A stretch of DNA of 64,000 nt from Methanothrix sp. (GTDB taxonomy: Archaea > Halobacteriota > Methanosarcinia > Methanotrichales > Methanotrichaceae), in assembly GCF_016706325.1 (NCBI RefSeq), contig NZ_JADJJX010000002.1:124001-188000 (forward strand). The letters run 5' to 3'. A model generated the notes under the pieces. It had not been told where the DNA came from and ran no database searches. It saw nothing but the letters and a program-made list of their open reading frames with translations. Positions 62,140 through 64,000 of the stretch are shown here, one piece after another. The position numbers and the translations under genes are program-made. The number at the start of each line of letters is the position of its first letter. Positions within the stretch are counted from its first letter, which is position 1.

Positions 62140-62462
62140 CCCTGACTTCCTGATAATTTGCCTTCCACACTCAGCCAATAGCTTTTAGCTGACTCATAGG
62201 AATCCCAGATGATGAAGTCATCCCACTCTTCAAAGACCTCATCTTCCTTCCGCACCTCTATGCGGCGTTTGAAATCCTCAAAGCTCATATTATATTTTGA
62301 CTTCATCTCCAGGATCTTGGAATCGAAGTGATGGATCTTCGCTCTTGCCTGGTCCAGGACTAGATTCTTCAAAGCCTCCTTTTCGTCTTTAAAGAGGCCA
62401 ATTTTAACCAGATCGGCTATGGGCTCGAAAACATCCCTGGAGACCTCGATGGTGTCGCTCAT
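62136..62462 (-). CDS. Antitoxin-like partner of the TumE-type gene
   Basis: This is a 108-residue protein. The N-terminus TIEVSRDVFEPIADLVKIGLFKDEKEALKNLVLDQARAKI resembles ribbon-helix-helix/UPF0175-type antitoxins. A helical middle follows (MKSKYNMSFEDFKRRIEVRKEDEVFEEWDDFIIWDSYE). It overlaps the toxin start by 4 bases, the standard antitoxin-first order. AT-rich sequence at 62480-62505 may hold its promoter. Confidence 0.65.
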   Translation of the reverse strand: MSDTIEVSRDVFEPIADLVKIGLFKDEKEALKNLVLDQARAKIHHFDSKILEMKSKYNMSFEDFKRRIEVRKEDEVFEEWDDFIIWDSYESAKSYWLSVEGKLSGSQG

Positions 62463-62568
62463 TCTTTCCTCTATTGCTAATACATTTCTGAAGATATAAA
62501 TGTATTCTCATCCAATGCGGCCTCATCTATGCTCTCCGCCGGGCCTTCTGCACTGCGCATCTTGATAT

Positions 62569-63546
62569 TTACTGCATAAACCTCTCGATCAGCTCCAAGC
62601 ACGTCGTCTCCAGGCCGCACTGCTGAAGGTGATGGGCCAGGAGGCCTGCCCTCTCGCTGGCTGGATGGTAGACCAGAACCTCTCGGGGTGATACGTGCTC
62701 GATCATCCTCATCAGCCCCCGAAAGTCCAGGTGATCGCTCAGCTGGATGGTGGGGTATGAGCTATCACGCCGCCCGGTCAGGAAATATTTTTTTCTTCCC
62801 GGCACCTGGTGAAGGCTCCAGGGGGTGACCACATTGAAGCCGCTGCCGTTGACTGGAGTCAGGGGGCCGGCCAAATCCCCCATCAGCTCCTGGGTCAGAA
62901 CCAGGCTCTTCTCATCCATGCCGATCTCATCCTTATAGCCCATCGCCCTCATCAGAGCCACTGCCCTCTGCGCTTTGCCAAAGGCATAGGCCCCGAAGCT
63001 TGCCCCCTCCTCCAGAGCCTCATAGAATCCGGCCAGATCATCCTCGAAGATGCAGGAGGGATCATAAGGATCGCCATAATTGGCCTCTGTGACCAGATAA
63101 TCGCAACGGGGCAACTGCTGGTAGTCCTTCACATCCCCGGTGACCAGCACCCTCTCCCCGTTCTCCGTCTGCCAGGAGAAGGCAGATGAGCCTATGGTAT
63201 GGCCGGTGGGATGGGTGTCAACCCTGACCTCCCCCACCATGATGCTCTCCCCCACCTCAAAGGTGCGGCCCATGTACTCCCGCTCATATCGGATCTCCAG
63301 GGCGCGGGCGGTCTGGACTGATGCCACCGCCCGGGGGGAGTTCATGGCCGACTTGCCATGGTGATCGCTATGGGCATGGGTGATCAGATAAGCATCCGGC
63401 TGGGTGCAGGCCTTGGGGGCACGGCTGGTATCAATGGAGAAGAGGTGAGAGTCGAAACGAATGGAGAGATGAGGAGCAAAGTTGCCACGGCTGTTGATCC
63501 TTCTCAGCGGTTCAATGCCGCCCACGGATTTCATTCCCTCCTCCAT
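62569..63546 (-). CDS. MBL-fold exonuclease-like protein (mRNA 3'-end processing family)
   Basis: This is a 325-residue protein with the metal motif ITHAHSDHHGKSA, then PTGHTIGSSAFSW, VTGDVKDYQQLPRCDYLVTEANYGDP and SDHLDFRGLMRMIEHVSPREVLVYHPASERAG. This arrangement resembles YSH1/CPSF-like or Artemis-like beta-CASP proteins in short form. RNA or DNA processing is likely; the exact substrate is unknown. Confidence 0.78.
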   Translation of the reverse strand: MEEGMKSVGGIEPLRRINSRGNFAPHLSIRFDSHLFSIDTSRAPKACTQPDAYLITHAHSDHHGKSAMNSPRAVASVQTARALEIRYEREYMGRTFEVGESIMVGEVRVDTHPTGHTIGSSAFSWQTENGERVLVTGDVKDYQQLPRCDYLVTEANYGDPYDPSCIFEDDLAGFYEALEEGASFGAYAFGKAQRAVALMRAMGYKDEIGMDEKSLVLTQELMGDLAGPLTPVNGSGFNVVTPWSLHQVPGRKKYFLTGRRDSSYPTIQLSDHLDFRGLMRMIEHVSPREVLVYHPASERAGLLAHHLQQCGLETTCLELIERFMQ

Positions 63547-63742
63547 TCTTCTCCTCTCCCTCCCTCAAACTCCTTCTCTCAAACCCAAGAATATGCAAAT
63601 CGGAACCCTGCAGACTCAAAACGATATCCGGGCAATACAGCAACTACATCCGGAGCATATAACAGGCCTTTTTCTTCAGAGGCATCAGCTGTTGAGCTTC
63701 ACAATCTCTTTTTGCTCCTCTGGAGGAAAATGCCGGCACAGC

Positions 63743-64000
63743 TCAGCCAAGAGCCTCATTGATGGCATCAGCCAGTTCCTTCTCAGAGGCGAGCCCCATC
63801 CACCTCTTGATCTCCACGCCGTCCTTTTCCAGTATCAATGTGGGCACCACAAATATGCCCTTCTCCATGGCCAGATCTCCCTCCCGGTCGACATTGATCT
63901 TCTTGAACTCAGCCACATCCTTCATCTTCTCAGCCAGTGCCTCAAAGATCGGGCCCTGCTGCCTGCACGGCCCGCACCAGTCAGCATAAAAGTCCATCAG
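63743..64000 (-). CDS. Thioredoxin family protein (N-terminus outside window)
   Basis: The frame runs off the right edge. The visible 85 residues start at LMDFYADWCGPCRQQGPIFE with the CGPC redox site and continue FVVPTLILEKDGVEIKRWMG with the cis-Pro (VPT). The start probably lies about 15-25 codons beyond the window. It should reduce protein disulfides in the cytoplasm. The 196-base spacer to the MBL gene shows no gene. Confidence 0.9.
   Translation of the reverse strand: MMDFYADWCGPCRQQGPIFEALAEKMKDVAEFKKINVDREGDLAMEKGIFVVPTLILEKDGVEIKRWMGLASEKELADAINEALG

Overview
The window reads as chromosomal DNA of a methanogenic archaeon, most likely a Methanothrix (Methanosaeta)-like member of the Methanosarcinales. 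The evidence is an F420-dependent methylenetetrahydromethanopterin reductase (mer), secreted FmdE-domain and DUF1699-like proteins, the archaeal L18e-L13-S9-RpoN-tRNA-RpoK-S2 cluster, and an archaeal isoprenoid-lipid operon (mevalonate kinase, isopentenyl phosphate kinase, type 2 IDI, RNase J, GGPP synthase). TATA-type promoters and T-rich gene ends fit this. Genus placement is inference.

Region by region. 1-9.3 kb is a surface-protein locus with three tandem paralogues: a 2-repeat protein (start outside the window), a 12-repeat protein built from a 537-bp unit, and a decayed third copy. A complete but mutated IS21-type element with terminal inverted repeats and a 6-bp target duplication sits between the first two. 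9.4-11.1 kb holds three secreted proteins, two of them paralogues. 11.2-17.3 kb is a sulfur/metal/oxidative-stress group: MBL-rhodanese fusion, CDF transporter, universal stress protein, catalase, rubrerythrin and an amphi-Trp protein. 17.4-20.4 kb holds a curlin-like secreted repeat protein, a membrane protein and a secreted TPR protein. 20.6-23.1 kb holds a GlmS glutaminase-like domain with its catalytic cysteine replaced by valine, an IS1-family element with an 8-bp target duplication, and a DUF1699-like gene. 23.4-28.3 kb carries a usp-CBS-thrC-metE-like operon and an amidohydrolase. 28.4-36.8 kb holds metabolic genes: arfC, a saccharopine-dehydrogenase-like gene, SAM hydroxide adenosyltransferase, mer, nadM and a frameshifted glucan phosphorylase preceded by a gene with a 19-bp minisatellite. 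37-45.7 kb holds a membrane phosphodiesterase-like protein, a CHAT caspase-like protease in an apparent operon with two small membrane proteins, a secreted FmdE-domain protein and an ABC-2 exporter pair.

45.7-49.5 kb is a reduced CRISPR locus: a Cas4-Cas1 fusion (type I-G/I-U style), cas2, and a leader region that has been duplicated together with the 3' end of cas2. Only two full repeats and one spacer remain, and no effector genes are present. 49.7-58.2 kb is a housekeeping block transcribed on the minus strand. The last part (58.4-64 kb) holds a TctA-like membrane protein, a phosphoribosyltransferase, a degenerate TumE-type toxin-antitoxin pair abutting a 5'-truncated YhcG nuclease gene, an MBL exonuclease-like protein and the C-terminal part of a thioredoxin.

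Two themes recur. Short tandem repeats (12-32 bp units, each site with its own unit) sit between or inside genes at many places. Several single-base frameshifts fall in G/C runs (glgP, mvk, the IS1 transposase), which may be true mutations or sequencing errors.
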